Shown here: positions 1-8,451 of the stretch, piece by piece
How the letters are laid out: each line of letters starts with the position of its first letter
Numbering within the stretch: the first letter of the stretch is position 1
From: Streptoalloteichus hindustanus
Lineage (GTDB): Bacteria; Actinomycetota; Actinomycetes; Mycobacteriales; Pseudonocardiaceae
Assembly (NCBI RefSeq): GCF_900129375.1
Contig: NZ_FQVN01000003.1
Span: 496,001 to 560,000 of the forward strand
Length of the DNA: 64,000 bases
Direction: 5' to 3'
Notes under the pieces: generated by a model
Told to the model about the DNA's origin: nothing
What the model saw: the letters and a program-made list of their open reading frames with translations, nothing else
The model's database searches: none
Position numbers and translations under genes: made by a program

Positions 1-727
1 GATCAGGATGTCGGGGGTGGACAAGTTCTTCGGGCCGCTGCACGTGCTCAGGAACATCGACCTCGAGGTGCCGAAGGGCCAGGTCGTCGTGGTCCTCGGG
101 CCATCGGGCTCGGGCAAGTCGACGCTGTGCCGGACCATCAACCGGCTGGAGCCGATCGACAAGGGCACGATCGAGGTCGACGGCCAGCCGCTGCCCGCCG
201 AGGGCCGCGCGCTCGCCAAGCTGCGCGCCGAGGTCGGCATGGTGTTCCAGCAGTTCAACCTGTTCGCGCACAAGACGATCGTCGAGAACGTCATGCTCGC
301 CCCGGTGCGGGTGCGCGGCGTGGGCAAGGACGAGGCCCGGCGCACCGCGCTGGAGCTGCTGGAGCGGGTCGGCATCGCGACCCAGGCCGACAAGTACCCG
401 GCGCAGCTGTCCGGCGGACAGCAGCAGCGGGCGGCCATCGCCCGCGCGCTGGCCATGCGGCCGAAGGTGATGCTCTTCGACGAGCCGACCTCCGCCCTGG
501 ACCCGGAGATGGTCCAGGAGGTGCTGGACGTGATGACCACGCTGGCCGCGGAGGGCATGACGATGCTCGTCGTCACCCACGAGATGGGCTTCGCCCGCAA
601 GGCCGCCGACCGCGTGCTCTTCATGGCGGACGGCGAGGTGGTCGAGGACGCCACCCCGGAGGAGTTCTTCGGCGCGCCGAAGTCGGCGCGGGCCAGGGAC
701 TTCCTCGGCAAGATCCTCACCCACTAG
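1..727 (+). CDS. gluA: Glutamate-type ABC transporter ATP-binding protein (5' edge at window border)
   Basis: This is the cytoplasmic ATPase of a polar amino acid importer. Counting from the ATG at 8, Walker [10 protein letters not shown] is at residues 31-39, the Q-loop near 79-86, the signature LSGGQQQR at 134-141, Walker B VMLFDEP at 154-160 and the switch histidine at 191. The frame stays open to base 1: the codons before ATG-8 read ATC AGG, and homologues commonly begin M-I-R-M, so the true start is probably one base outside the window. The gene is first in gluA-gluB-gluC-gluD, all on the plus strand, which matches the four-gene glutamate importer of actinobacteria. The family is firm; glutamate as substrate is inferred from operon type. 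Confidence 0.93.
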   Translation, partial: IRMSGVDKFFGPLHVLRNIDLEVPKGQVVVVLGPSGSGKSTLCRTINRLEPIDKGTIEVDGQPLPAEGRALAKLRAEVGMVFQQFNLFAHKTIVENVMLAPVRVRGVGKDEARRTALELLERVGIATQADKYPAQLSGGQQQRAAIARALAMRPKVMLFDEPTSALDPEMVQEVLDVMTTLAAEGMTMLVVTHEMGFARKAADRVLFMADGEVVEDATPEEFFGAPKSARARDFLGKILTH

Positions 728-795
728 GTCCACCCACCAGGGACCCGGACGGGGCGTGCGCGCCCCGGTGTCGAACGATCGGAGGGAACAGCAGA

Positions 796-1638
796 ATGCG
801 GTTCACCCGGATGCTGCGCGTTGGCGCCGCCGTGGCCGCGCTGGCGCTGGCCGCCGCCTGTGGCGGCGGTGGCGGCGGCACGAGCGGCAAGTCGCTGGCC
901 CAGCGGGCCAAGGACACCAAGAAGCTGACGGTCGGCATCAAGTTCGACCAGCCGGGCCTCGGCCAGAAGACGCCGGACGGCAAGTTCGAGGGCTTCGACA
1001 TCGACGTCGCCCGGTACGTCGCCAAGCAGCTCGGCGTCGACGAGGGCAACATCGAGTTCAAGAAGGCCGAGTCCGCCCAGCGCGAGAACATGATCGAGAA
1101 GGGCGAGGTCGACTACGTCGTCGGCACCTACTCGATCAACGACAAGCGCAAGGAGAAGGTCTCCTTCGCCGGCCCGTACTTCGTGACCGGCCAGGACCTC
1201 CTGGTGCGCGCGGACAACACCGACATCACCGGGCCGGACGCCCTCAACGGCAAGAAGCTGTGCTCGGTGAAGGGCTCCACCCCGGCCCAGAAGATCAAGA
1301 CTGACTTCTCCCAGCAGGCCGAGCTGCAGGAGTACGGCGGCTACTCCGAGTGCCTGACCGGCCTGTCCACCGGCAAGCTCGACGCGCTGACCACGGACGC
1401 GGTCATCCTGGCCGGCTACGCCGCCCAGAACCCGGGCAAGTTCAAGCTCGTCGGCAAGGTCTTCACCGAGGAGAAGTACGGCATCGGTCTGAAGAAGGGC
1501 GACGCCGAGGGCCGGGACGCGATCAACAAGGCCATCGAGAAGATGATCTCCGACGGCGCGTGGAAGGCGTCGCTGGAGAAGCACGTCGGGCCGGCCGGGT
1601 ACAAGATCCCGGACCCGCCCACCGTCTCCGAGAAGTGA
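796..1638 (+). CDS. gluB: Glutamate-type ABC transporter substrate-binding lipoprotein
   Basis: This is the extracytoplasmic solute-binding component (SBP_bac_3 fold) that delivers amino acid to GluCD. The ATG at 796 follows a GGAGGG ribosome site at 781-786. A basic N-terminus and hydrophobic stretch end in LAAAC with the lipid-modified cysteine at residue 22, then a glycine run. The mature part shows the family landmarks LTVGIKFDQPG, FDIDVARYVAK, GPYFVTGQ and a C-terminal helix. At 280 residues it is full length. It lies 68 bases after gluA and is separated from gluC by a large hairpin, which fits higher expression of the binding protein than of the permeases. Confidence 0.93.
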   Translation: MRFTRMLRVGAAVAALALAAACGGGGGGTSGKSLAQRAKDTKKLTVGIKFDQPGLGQKTPDGKFEGFDIDVARYVAKQLGVDEGNIEFKKAESAQRENMIEKGEVDYVVGTYSINDKRKEKVSFAGPYFVTGQDLLVRADNTDITGPDALNGKKLCSVKGSTPAQKIKTDFSQQAELQEYGGYSECLTGLSTGKLDALTTDAVILAGYAAQNPGKFKLVGKVFTEEKYGIGLKKGDAEGRDAINKAIEKMISDGAWKASLEKHVGPAGYKIPDPPTVSEK

Positions 1639-1657
1639 TTTCCCGATTCGGCTGAGG

Positions 1658-1750
1658 GCGACGGGCCGGTCGCTCCGGGTGTGAGTGTCCCCCGCAGGAC
1701 ACCGGGCGGGTGTCCCCCGGGGACACCCGCCCGGCGCGCCGGCCCGTCGC
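1658..1750 (+). terminator. Nested hairpin between gluB and gluC
   Basis: An inner perfect 16-bp inverted repeat (1702-1717 with 1719-1734, CCGGGCGGGTGTCCCC and its complement) sits inside an outer 12-bp perfect repeat (1658-1669 with 1739-1750, GCGACGGGCCGG and its complement). The arms are visible directly. There is no U-tract, so it may act as a partial terminator or as a 3' stabiliser of the gluAB message; that role is inference from the common placement of such hairpins after binding-protein genes. Confidence 0.6.
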
Positions 1751-1772
1751 CGTTCGACCCGTAGGAGCTCTG

Positions 1773-2450
1773 GTGGACTTCCTGAGCAGGTACGACTTGC
1801 TCGGCGCCTTCTGGGTGACCGTGCAGCTCACCGTGTTCTCCGCGATCGGCTCGCTCGTCTGGGGCACGGTCCTGGCGGCGATGCGGGTGAGTCCGGTGCC
1901 GGTGATGCGGGCCTTCGGCACCGCCTACGTCAACCTGGTCCGGAACACGCCGCTCACGCTGATCATCATCGGCGCCTCGCTCGGGCTGTACTCCACGCTC
2001 GGGCTGGCGCTGGCCGACGACACCTCGGGCACCTTCCTGAAGGACAACAACTTCCGGCTCGCCGTGCTCGGCTTCGTCGCCTACACCGCGACGTTCGTCT
2101 GCGAGTCGCTGCGGGCCGGCATCAACACGGTCCCGGTCGGGCAGGCCGAGGCGGCCCGCGCGCTGGGCCTGCGGTTCGGCCAGACGCTGGGGATCGTGGT
2201 GCTGCCGCAGGCGTTCCGGGCGGTGATCGCCCCGCTGGCCAGCGTGCTGATCGCCTTGACCAAGAACACGACGGTGGCCAGCGCGATCGGCGTCGCCGAG
2301 GCGTCGCTGCTGATGAGCGAGATGATCGAGAACGAGAGCGACAAGCTGTTCCTGGTGTTCGCCTCGATCGCGGTCGGGTTCGTGGTGCTGACCCTGCCGA
2401 CCGGCCTGCTGCTGGGCTGGGTGGCCAAGAAGGTGGCGGTGAAGCGGTGA
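1773..2450 (+). CDS. gluC: Glutamate-type ABC transporter permease
   Basis: This is a membrane permease of the HisM/GluC type that forms half of the translocation path. GTG at 1773 is chosen because AGGAG lies at 1763-1767 with five bases of spacing; longer upstream frames run through the hairpin region. The 225-residue protein has about five membrane spans, starts VDFLSRYDLLGAFWVTVQ and contains the EAA-loop pattern around QAEAARALGL, which docks on the ATPase. Its stop overlaps the gluD start (GTGA), so the two permeases are probably translationally coupled. Confidence 0.92.
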   Translation: MDFLSRYDLLGAFWVTVQLTVFSAIGSLVWGTVLAAMRVSPVPVMRAFGTAYVNLVRNTPLTLIIIGASLGLYSTLGLALADDTSGTFLKDNNFRLAVLGFVAYTATFVCESLRAGINTVPVGQAEAARALGLRFGQTLGIVVLPQAFRAVIAPLASVLIALTKNTTVASAIGVAEASLLMSEMIENESDKLFLVFASIAVGFVVLTLPTGLLLGWVAKKVAVKR

Positions 2451-3355
2451 GCGCTCCCTCGGTCCTCTACGACGCGCCCGGCCCCAGGGCCAGGGCCCGC
2501 AACGTCGGTTACACCGTCGCGTTCTGCCTCGCGCTGGTCGCGGTGGCCTGGTTCGTGCTGAGCGGGCTCAACGACAAGGGCCAGCTCGACGGGCAGCTGT
2601 GGGAGCCGTTCGTCACCGACTCGCGCATCTGGTCGGAGTTCCTGCTGCCCGGCATGGGCACCACGCTCCAGGCCGCGGCGGTCGCGATCGTGATCGCCCT
2701 GCCGGTCGGCGCGGTCTTCGGCATCGCGCGGTTGTCCGACCACGCGTGGGTGCGGGCGGTCGCCGGTGTGGTGGTGGAGTTCTTCCGCGCCATCCCGGTG
2801 CTGATCCTGATGATCTTCGCCAGCGAGTTCTACTTCCTGTTCACCGACGTCTCGGCGGACAGCCGCCCGTTCTGGGCGGTGGTGACGGCGCTGGTGCTCT
2901 ACAACGGCTCGGTGCTGGCCGAGGTGGTGCGGGCGGGCATCCAGTCGCTGCCGAAGGGGCAGAGCGAGGCGTCGCTGGCGCTGGGCTTCCGCAAGACCCA
3001 GACCATGACGCTGATCCTGCTGCCGCAGGCGGTCACGGCGATGCTGCCGGCGATCGTCAGCCAGCTCGTCGTGGTGCTCAAGGACACCGCGCTCGGCGGC
3101 GCGCTGCTCACGCTGCCGGACCTGCTGAGCCAGTACAAGCTGATCGCGAACAACTACAACAACACGATCCCGACGCTGATCGTGATCGCGGTGCTGTACA
3201 TCGCCATCAACACGGTCCTCACCCAGCTCGCGGCCCGGCTGGAGAAGCGCCTGTCGCGACGGGGCCGGCCTCCGGCCGGAGTGCGGGAAGATCACATCGA
3301 GCAGCAGGACGTGCACCTGGCCGAGACGAAGACCGGCGACGCCAGCGGCGCCTGA
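2447..3355 (+). CDS. gluD: Glutamate-type ABC transporter permease
   Basis: This is the second integral membrane permease of the importer. GTG at 2447 overlaps the gluC stop by four bases. The protein is 302 residues, longer than GluC, with a polar 30-residue N-terminus, a first span near residues 20-40, a periplasmic segment, then the core spans and the EAA loop SEASLALGF that contacts GluA. A charged C-terminal tail of about 35 residues ends the protein. It is the last gene of the operon and is followed by a strong bidirectional terminator. Confidence 0.92.
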   Translation: MSAPSVLYDAPGPRARARNVGYTVAFCLALVAVAWFVLSGLNDKGQLDGQLWEPFVTDSRIWSEFLLPGMGTTLQAAAVAIVIALPVGAVFGIARLSDHAWVRAVAGVVVEFFRAIPVLILMIFASEFYFLFTDVSADSRPFWAVVTALVLYNGSVLAEVVRAGIQSLPKGQSEASLALGFRKTQTMTLILLPQAVTAMLPAIVSQLVVVLKDTALGGALLTLPDLLSQYKLIANNYNNTIPTLIVIAVLYIAINTVLTQLAARLEKRLSRRGRPPAGVREDHIEQQDVHLAETKTGDASGA

Positions 3356-3376
3356 GGCGGGCGCGCACGCTCTCAC

Positions 3377-3412
3377 GACGGGCCGGTCGGGAACTCTCCC
3401 GGCCGGCCCGTC
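3377..3412. terminator. Bidirectional terminator between gluD and the convergent gene
   Basis: A 10-bp perfect repeat GACGGGCCGG (3377-3386) with CCGGCCCGTC (3403-3412) continues through a G-T pair into CGGGA/TCCCG (3388-3392 with 3397-3401) around a four-base loop. It sits between two convergent stop codons. Confidence 0.75.
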
Positions 3413-3418
3413 GGCTTC

Positions 3419-4117
3419 TCACCGGGAGGTCGGCGTGGGGCTCCCGGCGCTCGTCTCGGGAGTCGTTCCACCGGTCGTTGCCGTCGTTGACGAAACCTCC
3501 GGCGGCGTCCCGGTCACGCCGAGGGGGGCGAGCGTCGCGTCGAACGCCCGCTGCCACCGGCCGTCGCGCACCGCGGCGCGCAGCAGTTCGTCGATCTTGG
3601 TCTGGAACGGCTTGTCCTTGGCGGAGACCGCGACGAAGTGGGACTGCCCGCCGCTGACCAGGTAGGGGCCGGCGAGGGCGACCCGGCCCTGCTGGGCGTC
3701 GCTCTCCCCCGCGCCGCCGAGCAGCAGGTCGAGGTCGTGGCTGGCGACCGCGCCGACGCCGAGCGGGCCGGGCAGCGGCTTGAACTCGATCTTCGCCGGG
3801 TCCACCCGCAGGCCGGCGGCCAGGACGCGGGCGATCTCCACCTCGAAGCCGCTGTGCTCCTGGGTGTTGGGGTCGCGGAAGGCCCAGCCCTGCTTGTTGG
3901 CCCGCACGCCGACGACCAGCTTGCCGCGCTGGGAGATCCGCGAGTAGGTCGGCGAGTTGGGCACCAGCGGCGGGGTCGTGGTGGCGGTCGTCGGCGGCGC
4001 GGCGGACGCCTGGGCCGGGGGCCGGGGCGGTGGGTCGTTCTTCTCGCCCTCCCACCACAGCAGGAAGAACACGCCGGCGACCACCCCGGCGATCAGCGTG
4101 ACCAACGCCTTGCGCAT
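3419..4117 (-). CDS. Membrane-anchored SBP_bac_3-like protein apparently lacking lobe II
   Basis: The 232-residue protein starts with a single membrane anchor (residues about 4-22, no lipobox cysteine), then a Pro/Thr-rich linker and a domain clearly related to amino acid binding proteins: RGKLVVGVRANKQG, the FEVEIARVLA helix, and GPYLVSGGQ. After the GPY-GQ strand it runs almost directly into the last helix (IDELLRAAVRDGRW). Full-length relatives have a second lobe of roughly 75-80 residues between these points. An S/T/P-rich tail ends the protein. It is convergent with gluD. A binding or sensing role is possible, but ligand capture between two lobes looks unlikely. Confidence 0.75.
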   Translation of the reverse strand: MRKALVTLIAGVVAGVFFLLWWEGEKNDPPPRPPAQASAAPPTTATTTPPLVPNSPTYSRISQRGKLVVGVRANKQGWAFRDPNTQEHSGFEVEIARVLAAGLRVDPAKIEFKPLPGPLGVGAVASHDLDLLLGGAGESDAQQGRVALAGPYLVSGGQSHFVAVSAKDKPFQTKIDELLRAAVRDGRWQRAFDATLAPLGVTGTPPEVSSTTATTGGTTPETSAGSPTPTSR

Positions 4118-4304
4118 GAGCCAGCATCGTTCCCAGCCGTGATCGCGCTGTCCAGCGGGCGGCCGGGGCGGGTGGCGCGCCTCGCTCCGCTCCCACCACC
4201 CGATCAGGGATCATCGGCGCCGTCTCAGCCAGCGCTCAGGTTGGGCGGGCACGGTGGAGCCGGACGGAGATCACCGGGTCGATGGCGAAGCGGAGGAGCA
4301 CGCC

Positions 4305-4742
4305 ATGCCGCACGACACCCCCCACGGACACCGACCGACCACCGACCTCGTCGCGCGCCACGACGACCGCCCATCCTCAGTCCACAGTGGACAGTTCGAG
4401 GGTGGGACCGGCGACGCGGGACGGGCGGATTCGGCGCTGGCCCCGACCATGCCGCCCCGCCCGACCCGCACCCCGAGCGAGGCTCCTTCGACACAGACAC
4501 CGTCACCGACACCGCGCCGTGCGGTGGCCCGGTGGCTTCGCCGTCCGTCGGTGCGCTGGGTGGCCGCCGCCGGCCTTCTGGGCGTGCTCGTCGGCGCCGC
4601 CAGCCTCGCGGCCTCGCCCTCCGCCCCGACCGACCAGGAGCAACGGCCGTCCAGCGTCAACCGCCCCAAGGGCGGCCACCCGCAGGGCAAGCACAGCCGC
4701 GGCGCCGCTGGGCAGGACGGCGCCGCGGACGGGGCCGGCTGA
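4305..4742 (+). CDS. Small single-pass membrane protein, unknown
   Basis: I do not recognise this 145-residue protein. ATG at 4305 is preceded by GGAGGAG (4292-4298) at six bases. Residues 1-80 are polar and Pro/Thr-rich. One hydrophobic span follows a basic patch (residues about 84-104, VRWVAAAGLLGVLVGAASLA), and the tail is short, polar and Gly/Lys-rich. The span and ribosome site support this frame over an overlapping longer frame. It is divergent from the truncated binding protein and convergent with the sdh operon. Confidence 0.55.
   Translation: MPHDTPHGHRPTTDLVARHDDRPSSVHSGQFEGGTGDAGRADSALAPTMPPRPTRTPSEAPSTQTPSPTPRRAVARWLRRPSVRWVAAAGLLGVLVGAASLAASPSAPTDQEQRPSSVNRPKGGHPQGKHSRGAAGQDGAADGAG
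4380..4392. repeat. GTCCACAGTGGAC palindrome
   Basis: This 13-base palindrome lies inside the small membrane protein gene. The same 13-mer recurs exactly at 29633-29645, and near copies lie at 25540-25552 (GTCCACAATGGAC), 26488-26500 and 27298-27310. Confidence 0.5.
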
Positions 4743-4777
4743 GCGGAAACCCCCGCGACGCACGGGGTCCGCCACCG

Positions 4778-5536
4778 CTAGTCCTTCCGCCGGCGGAACA
4801 GCCCGAACAGCGGGTCGTAGTGGCGGTCCACGACGCGTTCCTTCAACGGGATCAACGCGTTGTCCGTGATCCTGATGTGCTCGGGGCAGACCTCGGTGCA
4901 GCACTTGGTGATGTTGCAGAAGCCCAGGCCGTGCTCGGCCTGGGCCAGCTCGCGCCGGTCCCCGCCGGTCTCGCCGTGGCTGTCGAGCGGGTGCATCTCC
5001 AGCTCCGCCACCCGCATCAGGTAGCGGGGCCCGGAGAAGGCGCGCTTGTTGTCGTCGTGGTCGCGGATGACGTGACAGGTGTTCTGGCACAGGAAGCACT
5101 CGATGCACTTGCGGAACTCCTGGGACCGCTCCACGTCCACCTGGCGCATCCGGTACTCGCCGGGGGCGGTGCCGGTCGGCGGGTGGAAGGACGGGATCTC
5201 CCTGGCCTTCTCGTAGTTGAACGACACGTCCGTCACCAGGTCGCGCACGACCGGGAAGGAGCGCATCGGGGTCACCGTCACCGTCTCGTCCTCGGCGAAG
5301 ACCGACATCCGCGTCATGCACAGCAGCCGCGGGCGCCCGTTGATCTCGGCCGAGCAGGAGCCGCACTTGCCCGCCTTGCAGTTCCACCGCACGGCCAGGT
5401 CCGGGCACTGGGTGGCCTGGAGCCGGTGGATGACGTCGAGCACCACCTCGCCCTCGTTGACCTCGACCCGGAAGTCACGCAGCTCGCCGGCGCCGGCGTC
5501 GCCCCGCCACACCCGGAAGTGCGCCTCGTAGCCCAT
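4778..5536 (-). CDS. sdhB: Succinate dehydrogenase/fumarate reductase iron-sulfur subunit
   Basis: This subunit carries electrons from the flavoprotein to the membrane anchor. All three cluster motifs are visible: [2Fe-2S] ligands C53, C58, C61 and C73; the CIECFLCQNTC set C144, C147, C150 and C154; and the last set C207, C212/C213 and C217 (CNITKCCTEVCP). At 252 residues it matches the Sdh1-type FeS subunit of mycobacteria. It is the last gene of the minus-strand order small protein-sdhC-sdhA-sdhB, 58 bases after sdhA. Confidence 0.95.
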   Translation of the reverse strand: MGYEAHFRVWRGDAGAGELRDFRVEVNEGEVVLDVIHRLQATQCPDLAVRWNCKAGKCGSCSAEINGRPRLLCMTRMSVFAEDETVTVTPMRSFPVVRDLVTDVSFNYEKAREIPSFHPPTGTAPGEYRMRQVDVERSQEFRKCIECFLCQNTCHVIRDHDDNKRAFSGPRYLMRVAELEMHPLDSHGETGGDRRELAQAEHGLGFCNITKCCTEVCPEHIRITDNALIPLKERVVDRHYDPLFGLFRRRKD

Positions 5537-5594
5537 TCGTCGTCCTCTCGCCCGGCGGGACCGCCGCCGGCACGCGTCGGGGTCGGGGGTCGGG

Positions 5595-7508
5595 TCACGC
5601 CCGCCAGGCGGGGTGGCCGGTCAGCTCGTCGTCCAGGAAGTACTTCCGCAGCTCGGCCAGGTCGAACAGGGCCAACAGGTCGGGCCGCAGGAGCGGCTGC
5701 TCGTGCCGGGAGACGCGCACCTCGCCGGCCGGGTCGGCGACCAGCTCGCAGCCGAGCAGGGCGCGACGCCACTCGGGGTCCATCTGGGGGAAGTCGTCGC
5801 GGGTGTGCCCGCCGCGGCTCTCGGTCCGCTCCAGGGCGGCCCGCGCCACGCACTCGCTGACCGCGAGCATGTTCGCCAGGTCGAGGGCGAGGTGCCACCC
5901 GGGGTTGTACTGCCGGTGGCCCTCGACGGCGACGTTGCGGGCCCGGCGCTTGAGCTCGTCGAGCTTCTTGACCGCCAGCTCCATCTCGTCGCTGCGCCGG
6001 ATGATCCCGACCAGGTCGTTCATCACCTGCTGCAACTCCACGTGCAGCGTGTAGGGGTTCTCGGGTGGGCCGTCCGCCGGGGAGCCGCCGAACGGGGCCA
6101 ACGCGCGGCGCTGGGCCTCGTCGACGTCGCGGGCCGCCACCGCCGGCTTGTGCTGGCCGAGCGACGCCACGTAGGCGGCGGCGCCGACGCCGGCCCGCCG
6201 CCCGAACACCAGGAGGTCGGACAGGGAGTTGCCGCCGAGCCGGTTGGAGCCGTGCATGCCGCCGGCCACCTCGCCGGCCGCGAACAGCCCCGGCACCCGC
6301 GAGCCGGCGGTGTCCGGGTCGACCTCGACGCCGCCCATCACGTAGTGGCAGGTCGGCCCGACCTCCATCGCCTCCCGCGTGATGTCCACGTCGGCCAGCT
6401 CGCGGAACTGGTGGTGCATGGACGGCAGCCGCCGGATGATCTCGGCGGCCGGCAGGCGGCTGGACACGTCCAGGAACACCCCGCCGTGCGGCGACCCGCG
6501 CCCGGCCTTGACCTCGGCGTTGATCGCCCTGGCCACCTCGTCACGGGGCAGCAGCTCGGGCGGCCGGCGGTTGTGGTCGGGGTCGGTGTACCAGCGGTCG
6601 GCCTCGGCCTCGTTGTCGGCGTACTTGTCCTTGAACACCTCGGGGACGTAGTCGAACATGAACCGCCGGCCCTCGGCGTCGCGCAGCACGCCGCCGTCGC
6701 CGCGCACCGACTCGGTGACCAGGATTCCCTTGACGCTGGGCGGCCAGACCATGCCCGTGGGGTGGAACTGGACGAACTCCATGTTGATCAGGCGGGCGCC
6801 GGCGCGCAGGGCGAGCGCGTGCCCGTCGCCGGTGTACTCCCAGGAGTTCGAGGTCACTTTGAAGGACTTGCCGATGCCGCCGGTGGCCAGGACGACCGCC
6901 GGCGCCTCGAACACCACGAACCGGCCGCTCTCCCGCCAGTAGCCGAACGCCCCGGCGACGCGTCCCCCGTCCATGAGCAGGTCGGTGACCGTGCACTCGG
7001 CGAAGACCCGCAGTCCGGCCTCGTAGTCGCCGAACTCCCGGAAGTCGGCCTGCTGCAGGGAGACCACCTGCTGCTGGAGGCTCCGGATCAGCTCCAGGCC
7101 GGTGCGGTCGCCGACGTGCGCCAGGCGGGGGTACTCGTGCCCGCCGAAGTTGCGCTGGCTGATCCGACCGTCCTTGGTGCGGTCGAACAACGCGCCGTAG
7201 GTCTCCAGCTCCCAGACCCGGTCCGGCGCCTCCCGCGCGTGCAGCTCCGCCATCCGCCAGTTGTTGAGGAACTTGCCGCCGCGCATCGTGTCGCGGAAGT
7301 GGACCTGCCAGTTGTCGTGCGGGTTGACGTTGCCCATGGCGGCGGCGATGCCGCCCTCGGCCATGACCGTGTGCGCCTTGCCGAACAGCGACTTGCACAC
7401 CACCGCCGTGCGCATGCCCCTGGCGCGTGCCTCGATGGCGGCCCGCAGCCCGGCCCCGCCAGCGCCGATCACCACGACGTCGACGGCGTGGCGTTCGATC
7501 TCGGTCAT
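5595..7508 (-). CDS. sdhA: Succinate dehydrogenase/fumarate reductase flavoprotein subunit
   Basis: This is the FAD subunit that oxidises succinate to fumarate on the cytoplasmic face of the membrane. It has the N-terminal Rossmann motif GAGGAGL (15-21), a histidine (H46) in AHTVMAEGGI at the position of covalent FAD attachment, the capping domain, and the C-terminal helical domain with NPYTLHVELQQ. Length 637 fits the family. It lies 33 bases downstream of the membrane anchor gene. Direction (succinate oxidation or fumarate reduction) cannot be read from sequence; Sdh1-type operons usually act as dehydrogenases. Confidence 0.95.
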   Translation of the reverse strand: MTEIERHAVDVVVIGAGGAGLRAAIEARARGMRTAVVCKSLFGKAHTVMAEGGIAAAMGNVNPHDNWQVHFRDTMRGGKFLNNWRMAELHAREAPDRVWELETYGALFDRTKDGRISQRNFGGHEYPRLAHVGDRTGLELIRSLQQQVVSLQQADFREFGDYEAGLRVFAECTVTDLLMDGGRVAGAFGYWRESGRFVVFEAPAVVLATGGIGKSFKVTSNSWEYTGDGHALALRAGARLINMEFVQFHPTGMVWPPSVKGILVTESVRGDGGVLRDAEGRRFMFDYVPEVFKDKYADNEAEADRWYTDPDHNRRPPELLPRDEVARAINAEVKAGRGSPHGGVFLDVSSRLPAAEIIRRLPSMHHQFRELADVDITREAMEVGPTCHYVMGGVEVDPDTAGSRVPGLFAAGEVAGGMHGSNRLGGNSLSDLLVFGRRAGVGAAAYVASLGQHKPAVAARDVDEAQRRALAPFGGSPADGPPENPYTLHVELQQVMNDLVGIIRRSDEMELAVKKLDELKRRARNVAVEGHRQYNPGWHLALDLANMLAVSECVARAALERTESRGGHTRDDFPQMDPEWRRALLGCELVADPAGEVRVSRHEQPLLRPDLLALFDLAELRKYFLDDELTGHPAWRA

Positions 7509-7541
7509 TCTCGGGCCATCCCCTTTTCAGTTGACCGGTTC

Positions 7542-8342
7542 TCAGTTGAACAGGCGCGGATCGGCGAGGGCGCCGCTGGCCACCAAGGTCACGTAGAGGT
7601 CGGCGAAGCCGACCGAGAACAGCGACAGCCAGGCCAACGGCATGTGCCGGGCGTTGAGCCACGAGATCCTGGTCCACATCCAGTACCGGACGGGGTGCCG
7701 GGAGAAGTGGGCGAGCCGGCCGCCCACGATGTGCCGGCACGAGTGGCAGGACAGCGTGTAGGCCCAGATGAGGATCACGTTGGCCAGCAGGACCAGCGTG
7801 CCGAGCCCGACGCCGAACCCGCCGTCCGCGCCGTGGAAGGCGATCACGACGTCGTAGGTGAGCACCGCGGCGACGGGGATCGCCGTGTAGAAGAAGTAGC
7901 GGTGCGCGTTCTGCAGGATCAGCGGGAACCGGCGTTCTCCGGTGTAGCGGCGGTGCGGTTCGGCGACCGCGCACGCGGGGGGCGACAACCAGAACGACCG
8001 GTAGTACGCCTTGCGGTAGTAGTAGCAGGTCAGCCGGAACCCGAGCACGAACGGCAGCACGAACAGCGGCGGCGTGACCAGGAACCCCAGGTCGGGGAAC
8101 CACCGCCCCCAGTGCGCCGAGCCGGGCACGCAGACCTCGCTCAGGCACGGCGAGTAGAAGGGCGCGAGGTACTGGTACTCGCCCACCCAGTACCACTTGT
8201 TCATGAACGCGCGGATCACGCCGTAGATCACGAAGGTGGTCAGGCCGAGGAAGGTGAGCAGCGGCGGCAGCCACCACCGGTCGGTGCGCAGGGTGCGCGC
8301 GTCGATCCGCGCCCGGCCGGGGCCCTGGGTGGGAGCGGTCAT
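7542..8342 (-). CDS. sdhC: Sdh1-type membrane anchor with Cys/His cluster motif
   Basis: This single anchor subunit has about five membrane spans in 266 residues; no separate sdhD is present, as in the Sdh1-type complex. ATG at 8342 follows AGGAG (8346-8350); a longer frame upstream lacks a ribosome site. Besides CLSEVC (66-71), the protein contains SCHSCRH with C199, H200, C202 and H204 at the end of a span. From memory, a mycobacterial Sdh1 structure has a membrane-embedded Rieske-type cluster in this subunit, and this motif could supply its ligands. The cluster assignment is inference. Confidence 0.85.
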   Translation of the reverse strand: MTAPTQGPGRARIDARTLRTDRWWLPPLLTFLGLTTFVIYGVIRAFMNKWYWVGEYQYLAPFYSPCLSEVCVPGSAHWGRWFPDLGFLVTPPLFVLPFVLGFRLTCYYYRKAYYRSFWLSPPACAVAEPHRRYTGERRFPLILQNAHRYFFYTAIPVAAVLTYDVVIAFHGADGGFGVGLGTLVLLANVILIWAYTLSCHSCRHIVGGRLAHFSRHPVRYWMWTRISWLNARHMPLAWLSLFSVGFADLYVTLVASGALADPRLFN

Positions 8343-8451
8343 GGTCTCCTCGTTCGCTGGAGCGGTCCGCGGGAGGCAGCGGTTCGCCACCCGCGGGCGA
8401 CGACCGGGTGCGGGCGTCCCGCGGGAAGGGGCCGAGGGGCGGGGGACGGGG

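Noticed and set aside
4282-4869. Alternative 195-residue frame over the small membrane protein gene
   Set aside because: It is Arg/Pro/Thr-rich without a membrane span or ribosome site, and it runs into the end of sdhB; the 4305 frame has both signals.
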